The position numbers were made by a program, and so were the translations under genes. The notes beneath the pieces were generated by a model. The model worked only from the letters and a program-made list of their open reading frames with translations, was not told the DNA's origin and did not search any database. Below, one piece after another: positions 53,622 through 62,982 of a stretch of DNA of 64,000 bases. The stretch comes from Flavipsychrobacter sp. (GTDB lineage Bacteria > Bacteroidota > Bacteroidia > Chitinophagales > Chitinophagaceae): the NCBI GenBank assembly GCA_024508935.1, contig JANINW010000018.1:80566-144565 (forward strand). The letters run 5' to 3'. Positions within the stretch are counted from its first letter, which is position 1. Every line of letters begins with the position of its first letter.

Positions 53622-55163
53622 TTATCCCGCCCATCCTTCTCTATCCAGGCTGCGGTATTGTATGGCTTCTGCAAGATGTTCCGGTTTTATATCTTCACTT
53701 TCAGCAAGGTCAGCTATGGTCCTAGATACTTTTAATATCCTGTCATAAGCTCTGGCAGAAAGATTTAGCCGGTCCATCGCTGTTTTCAATAGGTTTTGGC
53801 CAATAGGGTTAATGACGCATATCTCTTTTAAAAGTTTACTGCCCATCTGTGCATTGCAATACACACCCGGATTATTTTCAAATCGTTTTGCCTGTATCTC
53901 ACGGGCCCTTATAACCCGTTCCCGTATCTTGTCGCTGGTCTCGTAGTTTTTAGTCGACGACAGTTCTCCAAATGCTACCGGTGTTACTTCTACATGCAGG
54001 TCTATCCTGTCGAGAAGCGGCCCCGATATTTTATTCAAATAACGCTGTACCATTACCGGCGAGCAGGTACATTCCTTTTCCGGGTGGTTGAAATAACCAC
54101 ATGGGCAAGGGTTCATAGACGCTATCAGCATGAAGCTGGCCGGGAAATCAATACTTACTTTAGCACGCGAGATAGAAACTCTGCGTTCCTCCATAGGCTG
54201 GCGCATTACTTCCAGCACGGTACGTTTGAACTCCGGCAATTCGTCGAGGAATAGCACCCCATTGTGAGCCAGTGAAATTTCGCCTGGCTGAGGTATGCCA
54301 CCACCACCTACCAATGCTACATCGCTGATAGTATGATGCGGAGAGCGGAAAGGCCGGGCAGCAATCAAAGATGTATTGGTAGCCAGTTTGCCTGCTACAG
54401 AATGTATCTTGGTTGTTTCCAGGGCTTCGTGCAGCGTAAGTGGTGGCAATATGGTTGGCAACCGCTTAGCCAGCATGGTTTTCCCTGCACCCGGCGGGCC
54501 AATAAGTATTGCATTATGCCCGCCTGCCGCTGCTATCTCCAATGCCCGCTTTACATTTTCCTGCCCTTTTACGTCATTAAAATCCAGATCAAAGAAATTC
54601 TGCGCATCGAAAAATTCCTCCCTGGTATTTACCGTTACCGGTTTTAGGTCATTCTTCTTATTGAAAAAATCTACTACTTCGCTCAGGTGTTCCACGCCAT
54701 ATACATCCAGGTTATTTACCAGTGCAGCTTCCCGGGCATTTTGTTTTGGCAGTATGAAACCCTTAAATTTCTCTGTGCGGGCCTGGATGGCAATGGGCAA
54801 TGCGCCTTTTATAGGTTGCAATGAACCATCCAGCGAAAGCTCGCCCATTATAATATATTGGCTGAGTTCGTCAGCAGGTATCTGTCCCGTACATGCCAGC
54901 ATACCCAATGCTATAGGAAGATCATAAGCAGCACCGGCCTTTTTTATATCTGCAGGTGCCATATTTACCAGCACACGCATACGCGGGCGATCTAACCCAA
55001 TGTTCTTGATAGCAGAAAATACTCTTTGCAGGCTTTCCTTCACCGCATTGTCGGGTAACCCCACAATCAGGTATTCTACCTTGCCTCCGGGCGTATCTAC
55101 CTCAATAGTTATCGTTATTGCATCTACACCATATACCGCGCTGCCGAATAATTTTACCAACAT
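53622..55163 (-). CDS. YifB/ComM-type AAA+ ATPase (Mg-chelatase-like)
   Basis: 513 residues. N-terminal S5-like domain ([23 protein letters not shown]), then an AAA+ Mg-chelatase core with Walker [15 protein letters not shown], Walker [11 protein letters not shown] and a Zn-binding-like cluster [19 protein letters not shown]-terminal Mg-chelatase domain ([33 protein letters not shown]) follows. YifB/ComM is a helicase that drives branch migration in natural transformation and recombination. The frame continues 30 codons upstream with unconserved sequence; ATG 55163 is the homologous start. Confidence 0.92.
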   Translation of the reverse strand: MLVKLFGSAVYGVDAITITIEVDTPGGKVEYLIVGLPDNAVKESLQRVFSAIKNIGLDRPRMRVLVNMAPADIKKAGAAYDLPIALGMLACTGQIPADELSQYIIMGELSLDGSLQPIKGALPIAIQARTEKFKGFILPKQNAREAALVNNLDVYGVEHLSEVVDFFNKKNDLKPVTVNTREEFFDAQNFFDLDFNDVKGQENVKRALEIAAAGGHNAILIGPPGAGKTMLAKRLPTILPPLTLHEALETTKIHSVAGKLATNTSLIAARPFRSPHHTISDVALVGGGGIPQPGEISLAHNGVLFLDELPEFKRTVLEVMRQPMEERRVSISRAKVSIDFPASFMLIASMNPCPCGYFNHPEKECTCSPVMVQRYLNKISGPLLDRIDLHVEVTPVAFGELSSTKNYETSDKIRERVIRAREIQAKRFENNPGVYCNAQMGSKLLKEICVINPIGQNLLKTAMDRLNLSARAYDRILKVSRTIADLAESEDIKPEHLAEAIQYRSLDREGWAG

Positions 55164-55285
55164 AACCTTCCGAAAATAAATTGAAGATAAGGCAGTATTA
55201 CCGATTAAAAATAATGATTGACAGACATGCACAATTTTTATAACTTTAAACAATTAGTACCCTATAAATCAATTATTTGACGTTT

Positions 55286-56287
55286 ATGCCGATGACTGCG
55301 ACCGAAAAGCTGGATCTTACCAATATAGGACTGATGATCATATCTTGCTGTGTGGCTATGGTTATCCCTTTTGAGCTTTTCCTGTTTGTATACGCCATAT
55401 TAGGGCCATTACATTACCTGACAGAAATATCATGGCTGCACGACCGTAATTACTATACAAAGGGAAAATACGACGCTGTCATCCTGTTCATTATTGGGGC
55501 ATTGATCACACTGAGTTTTTTCAGCAATAAGCTGGACATAGATTTTCCTTTAGGGTTTGATGCTAATCTTAACTACATAGCACTGGTAGGCTCATTGATA
55601 TTTGTGACTATTAAAAACCCTTTTTACCGCGTAGGCGCTTTTATAGTACTTATCTTCTCGTCGCAAATATCTCAGCATTACCTTCTATTCTTTACGGTAT
55701 TCATCCCAACACTTATACATGTATATGTATTTACTGCATTATTCATGCTATATGGCGCTTTAAAAAGCAAAAGCCGTTTTGGCCTTTTATCGGTAGGCAT
55801 GCTGGTGCTTTGCCCTATATTGCTCTTTACCCTTTTCCCAACCACTTCTTTCTACGGCCCAAGCATGTATAGTAGGGGAGTATATGACTTGTTCAAGATT
55901 GTAAACATCTCATGGTTGCAAAAAGTGAACCATGTACCTGATCAGCCGAGTATGCAGCATTGGGATAACCTGGTTTTTCATTCTAAAGAAGGTATGCTGG
56001 CTATGCGTTTTATCGCCTTTGCCTACACCTACCACTATCTTAACTGGTTCTCTAAAACCAAGATCATTCAATGGCATAATGTGCCCAAAGCACGATTTGC
56101 AGTGGTAATAATCGTATGGCTCATAAGCATAGCTATATATATCAGGGACTATGCGATAGGTCTTCAGTGGCTGGTATTCCTGAGCTTTATGCATGTGCTG
56201 CTGGAATTCCCCCTGAATATGACCAGCATCATTGGCATAGGACGTTCGCTGAAAGAGCGTGTAATTAAAGCGCCGGTTAAAGCATAG
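55286..56287 (+). CDS. Polytopic His-rich membrane protein, unknown function
   Basis: 333 residues with about nine transmembrane helices. Histidines sit within or beside helices: GPLHYLTEISWLHDRNYY near residue 40, QISQHYLLFF (130), PTLIHVYVF (140), AYTYHYLNWF (245), IIQWHNVPK (262) and FMHVLLEFPLN (310). Membrane His clusters like these occur in metal-dependent oxygenases (for example Brp/Blh-like), but I cannot link it to such a family by eye. A TTG 9 bp upstream is a possible alternative start. Monocistronic-looking; the enoyl-CoA hydratase gene starts 26 bp downstream and could be in one transcript. Confidence 0.6.
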   Translation: MPMTATEKLDLTNIGLMIISCCVAMVIPFELFLFVYAILGPLHYLTEISWLHDRNYYTKGKYDAVILFIIGALITLSFFSNKLDIDFPLGFDANLNYIALVGSLIFVTIKNPFYRVGAFIVLIFSSQISQHYLLFFTVFIPTLIHVYVFTALFMLYGALKSKSRFGLLSVGMLVLCPILLFTLFPTTSFYGPSMYSRGVYDLFKIVNISWLQKVNHVPDQPSMQHWDNLVFHSKEGMLAMRFIAFAYTYHYLNWFSKTKIIQWHNVPKARFAVVIIVWLISIAIYIRDYAIGLQWLVFLSFMHVLLEFPLNMTSIIGIGRSLKERVIKAPVKA

Positions 56288-56313
56288 TACAATTATCTTA
56301 TTATTTTTGCCTT

Positions 56314-57093
56314 ATGAGCAATACCATTCTTTTTAATAAAGACAATGGCGTGGCATTCATCACGCTGAACCGTCCTGAAAAATTCAACAGTTTCAACCGA
56401 GAAATGGCCCTTGCTTTCCAGCAATGCCTGGATGACAGTGAGAAGGATGATAGCGTGCGCTGTATATATATTACCGGATCCGGGAAAGCATTTTGCGCAG
56501 GACAAGACCTTGCAGAAGCGATAGACCCGCAAGGCCCTGAACTGGAACAAATAGTGCGTGAACATTATAACCCAATCATTTTGCGCCTGCGCAATATTGA
56601 AAAACCAATAGTATGCGCGGTAAATGGCGTGGCTGCCGGTGCCGGTGCCAATATAGCCCTGGCCTGCGATATAGTACTGGCTACAAAAGCGGCATCTTTC
56701 ATACAGGCCTTTAGTAAAATAGCCCTGATACCGGATAGCGCCGGCACTTTCTTTTTACCACGCATGGTTGGTATGCAAAGGGCACTGGCACTCACTATGC
56801 TGGGCGACAAGGTGATGGCAGATGACGCGGTTGCTATGGGTATGATATATAAAAGCTACGCAGATGAAATGTTCGAAACAGAAACAAAGCAGGTAGCCTA
56901 CACCCTGGCGCAAATGCCTACCAAAGGCCTCGGACTCACCAAGCGCCTGATAAATAATACCTACAATAATTCATTGGCCCAGCAATTGGACATGGAGAAA
57001 CAATTACAAGTGCAGGCGGGTACTACAGAAGATTTTAAGGAAGGTGTAAATGCCTTTCTTGAGAAAAGGAAACCTGTTTTCAAAGGGAAATAA
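56314..57093 (+). CDS. Enoyl-CoA hydratase/isomerase (PaaG-like)
   Basis: 259 residues of the crotonase fold. CoA-binding region SFNREMALAF, oxyanion hole residues in AFCAGQDLAEA and ANGVAAGAGANIALACDIVLA, active-site acidic residue region FIQAFSKIALIPDSAGTFFLPRMVG. The D-S-A-G-T-F form and single catalytic Asp are typical of PaaG (2-(1,2-epoxy-1,2-dihydrophenyl)acetyl-CoA isomerase) and related isomerases more than of bifunctional hydratases. Other Paa genes are not present here. Stop abuts the convergent glycosyltransferase stop with no spacer. Confidence 0.9.
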   Translation: MSNTILFNKDNGVAFITLNRPEKFNSFNREMALAFQQCLDDSEKDDSVRCIYITGSGKAFCAGQDLAEAIDPQGPELEQIVREHYNPIILRLRNIEKPIVCAVNGVAAGAGANIALACDIVLATKAASFIQAFSKIALIPDSAGTFFLPRMVGMQRALALTMLGDKVMADDAVAMGMIYKSYADEMFETETKQVAYTLAQMPTKGLGLTKRLINNTYNNSLAQQLDMEKQLQVQAGTTEDFKEGVNAFLEKRKPVFKGK

Positions 57094-58125
57094 TCAGACA
57101 CTACCTGTAGACAGTACAAATGCGGGCTTGCGTACAGGCTGCGTATTTTCACGTATCACCTGCGCTACGATCTGCGCAGTCATATCGGGATAATTCACCG
57201 GGACAGCATTGCCGGCAACCAGCCACCATGTAATGCGCTCATAATATTTCCGGCCAAGGTATTTTATCACCGGTACGCCTATAGTTTCCAGCGCGGCAGC
57301 ATTGCATTGCTGTTCGTATTGCTGCTGCATGGGTATCACTAATAATTTCTTACCGAGAAATAATGCTTCGGCAGGCCCTTCAAAACCTGCACCGCATAAT
57401 ACGCCGGTACTGGCAGCCATGCTTTTTATAAAAGCATCGTTCTCTATTGGCTGAACAGAAATGTTTTTGAAGCTGAATGGTATCTTATTGTGCTTGGAAA
57501 AAACCTGCCATTTTACGTTCTCAAAAAAAGATAAGTGAGCTACAATGGTTTCATCATCGTAAGCAGGTAAATACACCGTGTAATGTCCCTCATTTGACGG
57601 TGTTATATCCCTTACCTGTTTCCGTATAACAGGGGTAAATACATTTTTTGAAAAAGCCCTGAAATGAAACCCGTAAGCTTCTGTTACAGGGGCATAGTAT
57701 TTCAGTACCAGTTTACCTTTCAGATCACTATGCTCGGGTAAGGGCGCGTAAGGAGACAACACCGCACTCTGGTGGCTAAGCCCTATGCAATCAATATTCT
57801 TCAGTTTACATGCCCATGCCGATACGGGTTCAAAATCATTTATGACCAGGTCGTAATCCTGCACCGGCAATTTTTTAATATCCTTTATTAAACGGAACAG
57901 CTTTAACTTTTTTGCTGTCTGCCATATATCTACGCCACCTTTGTTGCCGAAAATAAAACTCATACCGTATAGCCGATATTTTACGGGGTAGGGGAAATCT
58001 ACATCTGCCTGTATGCCGCTGATAAGCACGTCTACTTCTCCGTATTTAGCCAATTCAGGATATACATCCCTGGCGCGGCTCAGGTGACCATTACCGGTAC
58101 CTTGTATAGCAAATAAAATTTTCAT
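57094..58125 (-). CDS. Glycosyltransferase, GT-B (PF13528-like)
   Basis: 343 residues. N-terminal GT-B sequence MKILFAIQGTGNGHLSRARDVYPEL contains the glycine-rich GxGNGHLSRA motif of the family. The C-terminal half has GVLCGAGFEGPAEALFLGKKLLVIPM and QQYEQQCNAAALE, the donor-binding GT-B signature. Start codon overlaps the stop of the upstream phosphoesterase gene (TGATG), so translation is coupled. Substrate unknown; a lipid or cell-wall glycan precursor is plausible given the partner. Confidence 0.85.
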   Translation of the reverse strand: MKILFAIQGTGNGHLSRARDVYPELAKYGEVDVLISGIQADVDFPYPVKYRLYGMSFIFGNKGGVDIWQTAKKLKLFRLIKDIKKLPVQDYDLVINDFEPVSAWACKLKNIDCIGLSHQSAVLSPYAPLPEHSDLKGKLVLKYYAPVTEAYGFHFRAFSKNVFTPVIRKQVRDITPSNEGHYTVYLPAYDDETIVAHLSFFENVKWQVFSKHNKIPFSFKNISVQPIENDAFIKSMAASTGVLCGAGFEGPAEALFLGKKLLVIPMQQQYEQQCNAAALETIGVPVIKYLGRKYYERITWWLVAGNAVPVNYPDMTAQIVAQVIRENTQPVRKPAFVLSTGSV

Positions 58126-59015
58126 CAGGCAGCTTCTACTTTCGTTATGTCCCTTTGATCGCGGCTATCGTCACTTCGTTTTACATTCAATTCCTGCAGC
58201 AAACTGTTCATCAGCTCTTTAGCGCTTTCCTTAGGCTGCTTCTTTTTATTGATATCTATAGCCTGCGCTACTTCATCCTCTGCATAACGGTAAATACTCC
58301 ATTTGGAATCATTGTATTCCAGTGCTGTAAGGTTCTCTATCCAGTCACCTGAATTCATGTATACTACTGTTCCTTTTTCTGTAACTATTGTCCGTATCTC
58401 AGGCTGGTGTATATGCCCGCACACAACGTATTTATACTGGTTATCGGCAGCTATTTCGCAAACAGTAGATTCAAATTTGTTGATGAATTTTACGGCACTC
58501 TTCACACTGTTCTTTATCTTTTTGGATAAGGAAACTTTACCCCTGCCCATTTTAGCTGATATAAAGTTGACAAAGCGGTTAATGAGTATCAGGGTATCAT
58601 AACCAATAGCACCCAGCTTAGCCAGCCATTTGCTATTCTTCATCACTACATCAAACACATCTCCGTGGAATATCCATACGTTCGCGCCATCTATTTTCAG
58701 CGATAGCTTGTTGGTGATCTTTAATGACCCCAGCTGAAAGTCTTTAAACTTCCTGAGCATCTCATCATGATTACCGGGGATGTAATAGACAGGTACGTCT
58801 TTTGCAATAAGGCCTACGAGGTGTTTTATCACCATCATATGCATTGCTGGCCAGTAGCGTTTATTGAACTGCCAGATATCTATGATATCTCCGTTCAGTA
58901 TCACCGCTTTGGGTTTAATGCTTTTCAGGTATTGCAGCAATTCTCTTGCATGACAACCATAAGTCCCTAAATGTATGTCTGAAAGCACCACAATATCCAC
59001 TTCTCTTTTCGCCAT
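58125..59015 (-). CDS. LpxH-like metallophosphoesterase
   Basis: 296 residues. Calcineurin-type motifs: DIHLG (metal A), NGDIID, PGNHDE, HGDVFD and CGHIHQPEI, spaced as in UDP-2,3-diacylglucosamine pyrophosphatase (LpxH). The C-terminal extension is rich in Lys/Glu and absent from short LpxH. It may be a paralogue rather than the lipid A enzyme itself. Directly upstream of, and overlapping by 1 bp, the GT-B gene. No conserved terminator between them. Confidence 0.85.
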   Translation of the reverse strand: MAKREVDIVVLSDIHLGTYGCHARELLQYLKSIKPKAVILNGDIIDIWQFNKRYWPAMHMMVIKHLVGLIAKDVPVYYIPGNHDEMLRKFKDFQLGSLKITNKLSLKIDGANVWIFHGDVFDVVMKNSKWLAKLGAIGYDTLILINRFVNFISAKMGRGKVSLSKKIKNSVKSAVKFINKFESTVCEIAADNQYKYVVCGHIHQPEIRTIVTEKGTVVYMNSGDWIENLTALEYNDSKWSIYRYAEDEVAQAIDINKKKQPKESAKELMNSLLQELNVKRSDDSRDQRDITKVEAA

Positions 59016-59119
59016 TTGCCTGCTTCGTAAAGCTTTTGGTTATACAAAATGACGATATTAATATGATGCATATATTACGAGAACATTAATTTAGTATTAG
59101 CAATTATGTGAAATAAAAA

Positions 59120-59139
59120 AAGCGGCTTTTCAGCCGCTT
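59120..59139 (-). terminator. Terminator after the M16 gene
   Basis: 8-bp stem (59120-59127 with 59132-59139, AAGCGGCT/AGCCGCTT), 4-nt loop, then T run on the minus strand. It is 27 bp past the M16 stop. Confidence 0.85.
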
Positions 59140-59166
59140 AATGTTTATATGTTCTGTAACTAAATT

Positions 59167-60450
59167 TTAGATCACTACTACTTCATGGTAGTCTTCCTTC
59201 TTAAAATATTTCTGTGCCAGCAATTGCAGTTCTGCGGCTGTTACATTTTTGTATACCTGTATATTCCTGTTAAAATGGTCCACTGTCAGTCCGTTGAGGA
59301 TAAGTGTACGCCAGCGCTGCAGTATGGAGAAGGGACCATCCAAGTCTCCCAGCAAGTTACCTAAAAGGTAGTTTTTTACCAGCAGCAGTTCATCGTTTTC
59401 CGCCGGTTCATTGCACAGTATTTCCATTTCTTTATAGATCTCGTTTACAGCAGGCTCAATAACATCCCGGCCTACTTCTGTATGCACTGTAAGCGCACCA
59501 CCATTTACAAAAGGAGATACAGAGCTGTATATTCCATAGGTATAGCCCTTCTCCTCACGTATATTACTCATCAGCCTTGAGCCAAAGTATCCGCCAAATA
59601 ATGTGTTTAACACCACCATCGGGGCAAAATCAGGGTGCTGCCTGTTGGGGAATAAACGGCCTATTCTTATAGCTCCCTGTACACCATTGGCATCGTTCAC
59701 CAGTTTATACTTTTTATCGGGTGAAGTCTGTAAGGCAAATACACCTTTATCCGGCGCCGTAACGGTAAGCAGTGGTCCTCCAAAAAATGCATCTAAAAGC
59801 TTTACTTCTTTATCGCCTACATTACCGGCCATAAATATTTTAACCTCTGCGAGATTGAAATGCTTACGATAAAAATCCAGTACAGCCTCGCGGTTAATTG
59901 CTTCTATCACTTCTTTTTTTGTGTAACGGCCGTATGGATGGCCTTCGCCAAACAGCAGGGCGTCTATTTTCTGGTTAGCTACAAAATCGCATTGGCGCAG
60001 GCTAACTGATAAACGCTGAATAGTGTTCTGCTTGTAGATACTCAGTTCTTCTTCAGGAAATATAGCCTCTGTCAGTATCTCGTGCACTATAGGCAAAAGT
60101 GCCGGCAAGTGCTTTGTAAGCGCGTATAAGGATACCGTAGTGAAATCGTTACCGGCATTTACTTTCAGGCTGGCACCATAAAACTCTAAAGCTTCATTTA
60201 TCTGCTGCGCAGTTTTCTTTGCTGTGCCATTCTTCAGTAAACCAGCCACTGTCTGGGCTATACCCTGCTGCTGCTCATACCATAGGCCTGCACTGAAAGC
60301 CCAATCTATTTCAACAACATCCTGCACACCGCCATTCAGCCAGTACAATGGCAATCCATTGGTAAGTTTGTGCTCATTTATTGGCTGCAATACATAATCA
60401 AAGCTGATAGCGTCGTGTATAGCCGGTGGTGTTTTCCTGTCTGTTACCAT
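59167..60450 (-). CDS. Non-catalytic M16-family peptidase homologue
   Basis: 427 residues, two M16 half-domains (GTAKKTAQQINEALEFYGA..., and RIGRLFPNRQHPDFAPMVVLNTLFGGYFGSRLMSNIREEKGYTYGIYS). The zinc motif HxxEH of active M16 enzymes is replaced: positions aligned to H-x-x-E-H are Gln66, Ala69 and Gly70 (GIAQTVAGLLKNGT). Such inactive subunits normally pair with an active M16 partner. That partner is not next to it: the gene 21 bp upstream is an acyl-CoA thioesterase. No signal peptide is evident. Functions as a chaperone or partner only if an active M16 lies elsewhere. Confidence 0.85.
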   Translation of the reverse strand: MVTDRKTPPAIHDAISFDYVLQPINEHKLTNGLPLYWLNGGVQDVVEIDWAFSAGLWYEQQQGIAQTVAGLLKNGTAKKTAQQINEALEFYGASLKVNAGNDFTTVSLYALTKHLPALLPIVHEILTEAIFPEEELSIYKQNTIQRLSVSLRQCDFVANQKIDALLFGEGHPYGRYTKKEVIEAINREAVLDFYRKHFNLAEVKIFMAGNVGDKEVKLLDAFFGGPLLTVTAPDKGVFALQTSPDKKYKLVNDANGVQGAIRIGRLFPNRQHPDFAPMVVLNTLFGGYFGSRLMSNIREEKGYTYGIYSSVSPFVNGGALTVHTEVGRDVIEPAVNEIYKEMEILCNEPAENDELLLVKNYLLGNLLGDLDGPFSILQRWRTLILNGLTVDHFNRNIQVYKNVTAAELQLLAQKYFKKEDYHEVVVI

Positions 60451-60471
60451 TTCTAAGTTTTAGCTGCTAGG

Positions 60472-60987
60472 TTAATCTTTAATAAATAAAGCTCTTAATT
60501 CTCCTGCTTCTTCCGGCTTCATTTTACCGCCCAGTATCAGGCGTATTTGCCGGCGTCGTAACGCCCCGTCAAACATCTTTCTTTCTTCATCTGTTTCCGG
60601 TGTTATTACTGGCACTTTTCGCGGTCGGCCGTTAGGGTCTAAAGCTACGAAAGTAAGGTACGCTTCATTGCTCAGGTATTTGTATTGAGCTGAAAGATCT
60701 TCTCCCCATACACGCAAATACACCTCCATAGATGTATTGAATGAACGGGTAAGCTTAGCTTCTATTGTCAGCAGGTTGCCCAGTTTTATAGGATTATTGA
60801 ATGAAACATTATCTACCGAGGCGGTTACAACCGGGCAATTGCAATGTTTTTGCGCAGATATTGCAGCAGCAATATCCATCCAGTGCATCAGCTTGCCACC
60901 CATGAGGTTGCCTAGTGTATTGGTATCATTCGGCAAAACCAGTTCAGACATGATAACATGTGTGTCCTGCGGCTTTTTAGATTGCAT
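60472..60987 (-). CDS. Acyl-CoA thioesterase, YciA/hot-dog type
   Basis: 171 residues with a single hot-dog fold: LVLPNDTNTLGNLMGGKLMHWMDIAAAISAQKHC (Asn/Asp/Thr active-site region with LMGG), VDNVSFNNPIKLGNLLTIEAKLTRSFNTSMEVYLRV, and a C-terminal helical tail. Matches YciA/BFIT-type acyl-CoA thioesterases. A complete promoter sits at 61009-61037. It precedes the M16 gene by 21 bp, probably co-transcribed. Confidence 0.92.
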   Translation of the reverse strand: MQSKKPQDTHVIMSELVLPNDTNTLGNLMGGKLMHWMDIAAAISAQKHCNCPVVTASVDNVSFNNPIKLGNLLTIEAKLTRSFNTSMEVYLRVWGEDLSAQYKYLSNEAYLTFVALDPNGRPRKVPVITPETDEERKMFDGALRRRQIRLILGGKMKPEEAGELRALFIKD

Positions 60988-61008
60988 ATTAATATTTTAA
61001 GAACGGGG

Positions 61009-61037
61009 CAAAGTTAGGGTTTGAGAATGTATTTCAA
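61009..61037 (-). promoter_or_regulatory. Promoter of the thioesterase-M16 operon
   Basis: Minus strand: TTG (plus 61035-61037), 18-bp spacer and TAACTTTG (plus 61009-61016, an exact TAnnTTTG). It starts 1 bp downstream of the TonB-receptor stop. Confidence 0.7.
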
Positions 61038-62912
61038 CTATTTCCATGTTGTATTTAGCTTCAGCCCTATAGTATACCACCTGCCGGGCAGTTGAACGGT
61101 ACTGATCTCCTTATAACGGGTGTCCAGCAAATTATTCACATCGGCATATAATGCCCAATGTTTTTGCTGGTAGGCAATGCGTATATCCATCAAGGTATAA
61201 TCATTGGCATTGATGCGGTACAGGTATCTTGTATTAATATCCAGCTGTATCCTGTTGAAGAATAAACTTTGCAGTGAAGCTGTAAACTGGTGCCTCAATG
61301 CTTCGACAGCATATTTTGATATCTCAGTAGCAGGTGTTTCTATCACCGGCTGCAGGTAGGTATAATTAGCCCCTATTGTTAATTTATAGCCTTGGGGCAT
61401 ACTTGCGTGCTTACCCACATTATAATTTACCTGTGCAGTAAATCCCTGGGTATTGATAGACTGGAAATTTTGCGGCTGCCATGCATCGGTGGGATTAGCC
61501 CTTACCCAATCAATAAAATCGGTTGTTCGACGGTAAAAATAGGTTGCTCTTGCAAATAGCACATCACGGCTCCATTGCAATCCACCTTCTGCATAGAAGG
61601 CATGTTCGGGTGTAAGCTGTGCATTCCCAATATTGGTTGGTCCTTTGTAATACAGATCGGTATAAGTAGGCAGTCTTTCGCCGGTAGTTGCATTGGCAAA
61701 AATTTTCCAATTATTGTTAACGTTATACCCTATGTCCACTCCCGGGAATAGTTGCCAGCCGTAGCTGCTGTTGTAGTTGCCATAAAGCCCCGCGCCGGCG
61801 TTCAGCCTGGCTGAAAAGCTATGTTTGTATTCGGCATACAAGCCTAGGTTATTCCTATCCCACTTGCCCAGGTTGCTGCTGTTTATATTCTCATACCTGT
61901 ATTCTACTCCGGCACCTAGTACGCCTTTACCCAATTCAATACTGCTCTGCAGTTCACCTGTTACAACTTCCGTTTCGTGGTAGTTCTGGTACGCCAAAGG
62001 GTTTTGTTTTATGAAGATATATTCATCGCTATTATAACGATAGCTGATGCGCGGTGTCAATTTGAACTTTGAAGAGGGGTGATAATTATAACCCACACTT
62101 CCCAATACAGTTTGTACCGTTTCGGTCGAATTCACATCTTTCGGTGCTGCATAAAAACCGTTAGCCCCAAAACTGTTTTTTATATATCCTCCCATTGCCT
62201 CAATATTATTTTTACTATTGAGGTCAACGTGGTTTTGATAAAATACTCTGTTCGCTTTGAATGCGGTATTATATTGATAACCATTACCTTCATCGTGCGC
62301 CAATGATATTAAATGCGACTGCGCCTCACCGCCTACACCTACTGTTGCCTGGGCACCCCAGCCATAATACGTGTTGCCAGTTGCAGAATCGGTTTGTAGA
62401 CTGCTGCCGGCGTATAATTGAGCAGCGGCAAAATTGGCTTTTGTTTGTTTGGTAACAATATTTACTGCACCTGCTAATGCATTCAGCCCATATGTACGCG
62501 CAGCAGGACCACGTAAAATTTCAATATGGTCTATGGCTGATAATGGCACAGGGATATTGAGCATGTGGTGCCCTGTTTGCGGATCAGACATTTTTACGCC
62601 GTTCAGCAATACCAATACCTGGTCGAAAGTGCTTCCGTCAATGCTGATATCTGCCTGCGTTCCGCTTACACCTCTTTGCCGGATATCAACGCCTGCTGCG
62701 TAAGCAAGCAGTTCATTTACTGATTTTACCGGCAGCATGCTTATCTGCTTACTGTCAATGATCTGTATATTCCTGTTTTGGTTGCCAAAGGGAGCCTGTA
62801 TCCTGTTCTCACGAACAATTACAGAATCGAGCATTGTTTTTTCCTGTGCGCTTGCGGTGAAGCAAGCTGCTGATAACATAATACTGAGGCTAACGCCTAA
62901 GTTTTGTTTCAT
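61038..62912 (-). CDS. TonB-dependent outer-membrane receptor
   Basis: 624 residues. Signal peptide ends ASAQ. Plug domain: TonB-box-like DSVIVRENRI, IQIIDSKQISMLPVKSVNELLAYAAGVDIRQRG, then IDHIEILRGPAARTYGLNALAGAVNIVTK. Barrel follows, ending in an aromatic-rich strand (GRWYTIGLKLNTTWK). The length without an N-terminal CarboxypepD domain resembles BtuB/FepA-type uptake receptors rather than SusC. No SusD, cobalamin riboswitch or siderophore genes are adjacent, so the ligand is unknown. -7 element TAAATTTG at 62935-62942. Confidence 0.92.
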   Translation of the reverse strand: MKQNLGVSLSIMLSAACFTASAQEKTMLDSVIVRENRIQAPFGNQNRNIQIIDSKQISMLPVKSVNELLAYAAGVDIRQRGVSGTQADISIDGSTFDQVLVLLNGVKMSDPQTGHHMLNIPVPLSAIDHIEILRGPAARTYGLNALAGAVNIVTKQTKANFAAAQLYAGSSLQTDSATGNTYYGWGAQATVGVGGEAQSHLISLAHDEGNGYQYNTAFKANRVFYQNHVDLNSKNNIEAMGGYIKNSFGANGFYAAPKDVNSTETVQTVLGSVGYNYHPSSKFKLTPRISYRYNSDEYIFIKQNPLAYQNYHETEVVTGELQSSIELGKGVLGAGVEYRYENINSSNLGKWDRNNLGLYAEYKHSFSARLNAGAGLYGNYNSSYGWQLFPGVDIGYNVNNNWKIFANATTGERLPTYTDLYYKGPTNIGNAQLTPEHAFYAEGGLQWSRDVLFARATYFYRRTTDFIDWVRANPTDAWQPQNFQSINTQGFTAQVNYNVGKHASMPQGYKLTIGANYTYLQPVIETPATEISKYAVEALRHQFTASLQSLFFNRIQLDINTRYLYRINANDYTLMDIRIAYQQKHWALYADVNNLLDTRYKEISTVQLPGRWYTIGLKLNTTWK

Positions 62913-62934
62913 AACTGCTTAGTTTTTTGCGTCG

Positions 62935-62942
62935 CAAATTTA
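62935..62942 (-). promoter_or_regulatory. -7 element of the TonB receptor gene
   Basis: Minus strand TAAATTTG, an exact TAnnTTTG match, 22 bp before the ATG. No clear -33 TTG. Confidence 0.5.
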
Positions 62943-62982
62943 TAAGCAGCATTCCCGGTAAAAAGAATGATTTAAAGCATAT

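Noticed and set aside
62913-62982. A cobalamin or other riboswitch ahead of the TonB-dependent receptor gene.
   Set aside because: Only 70 bp lie between this gene and the next, too short for a cobalamin riboswitch, and no B12-box-like sequence is visible.
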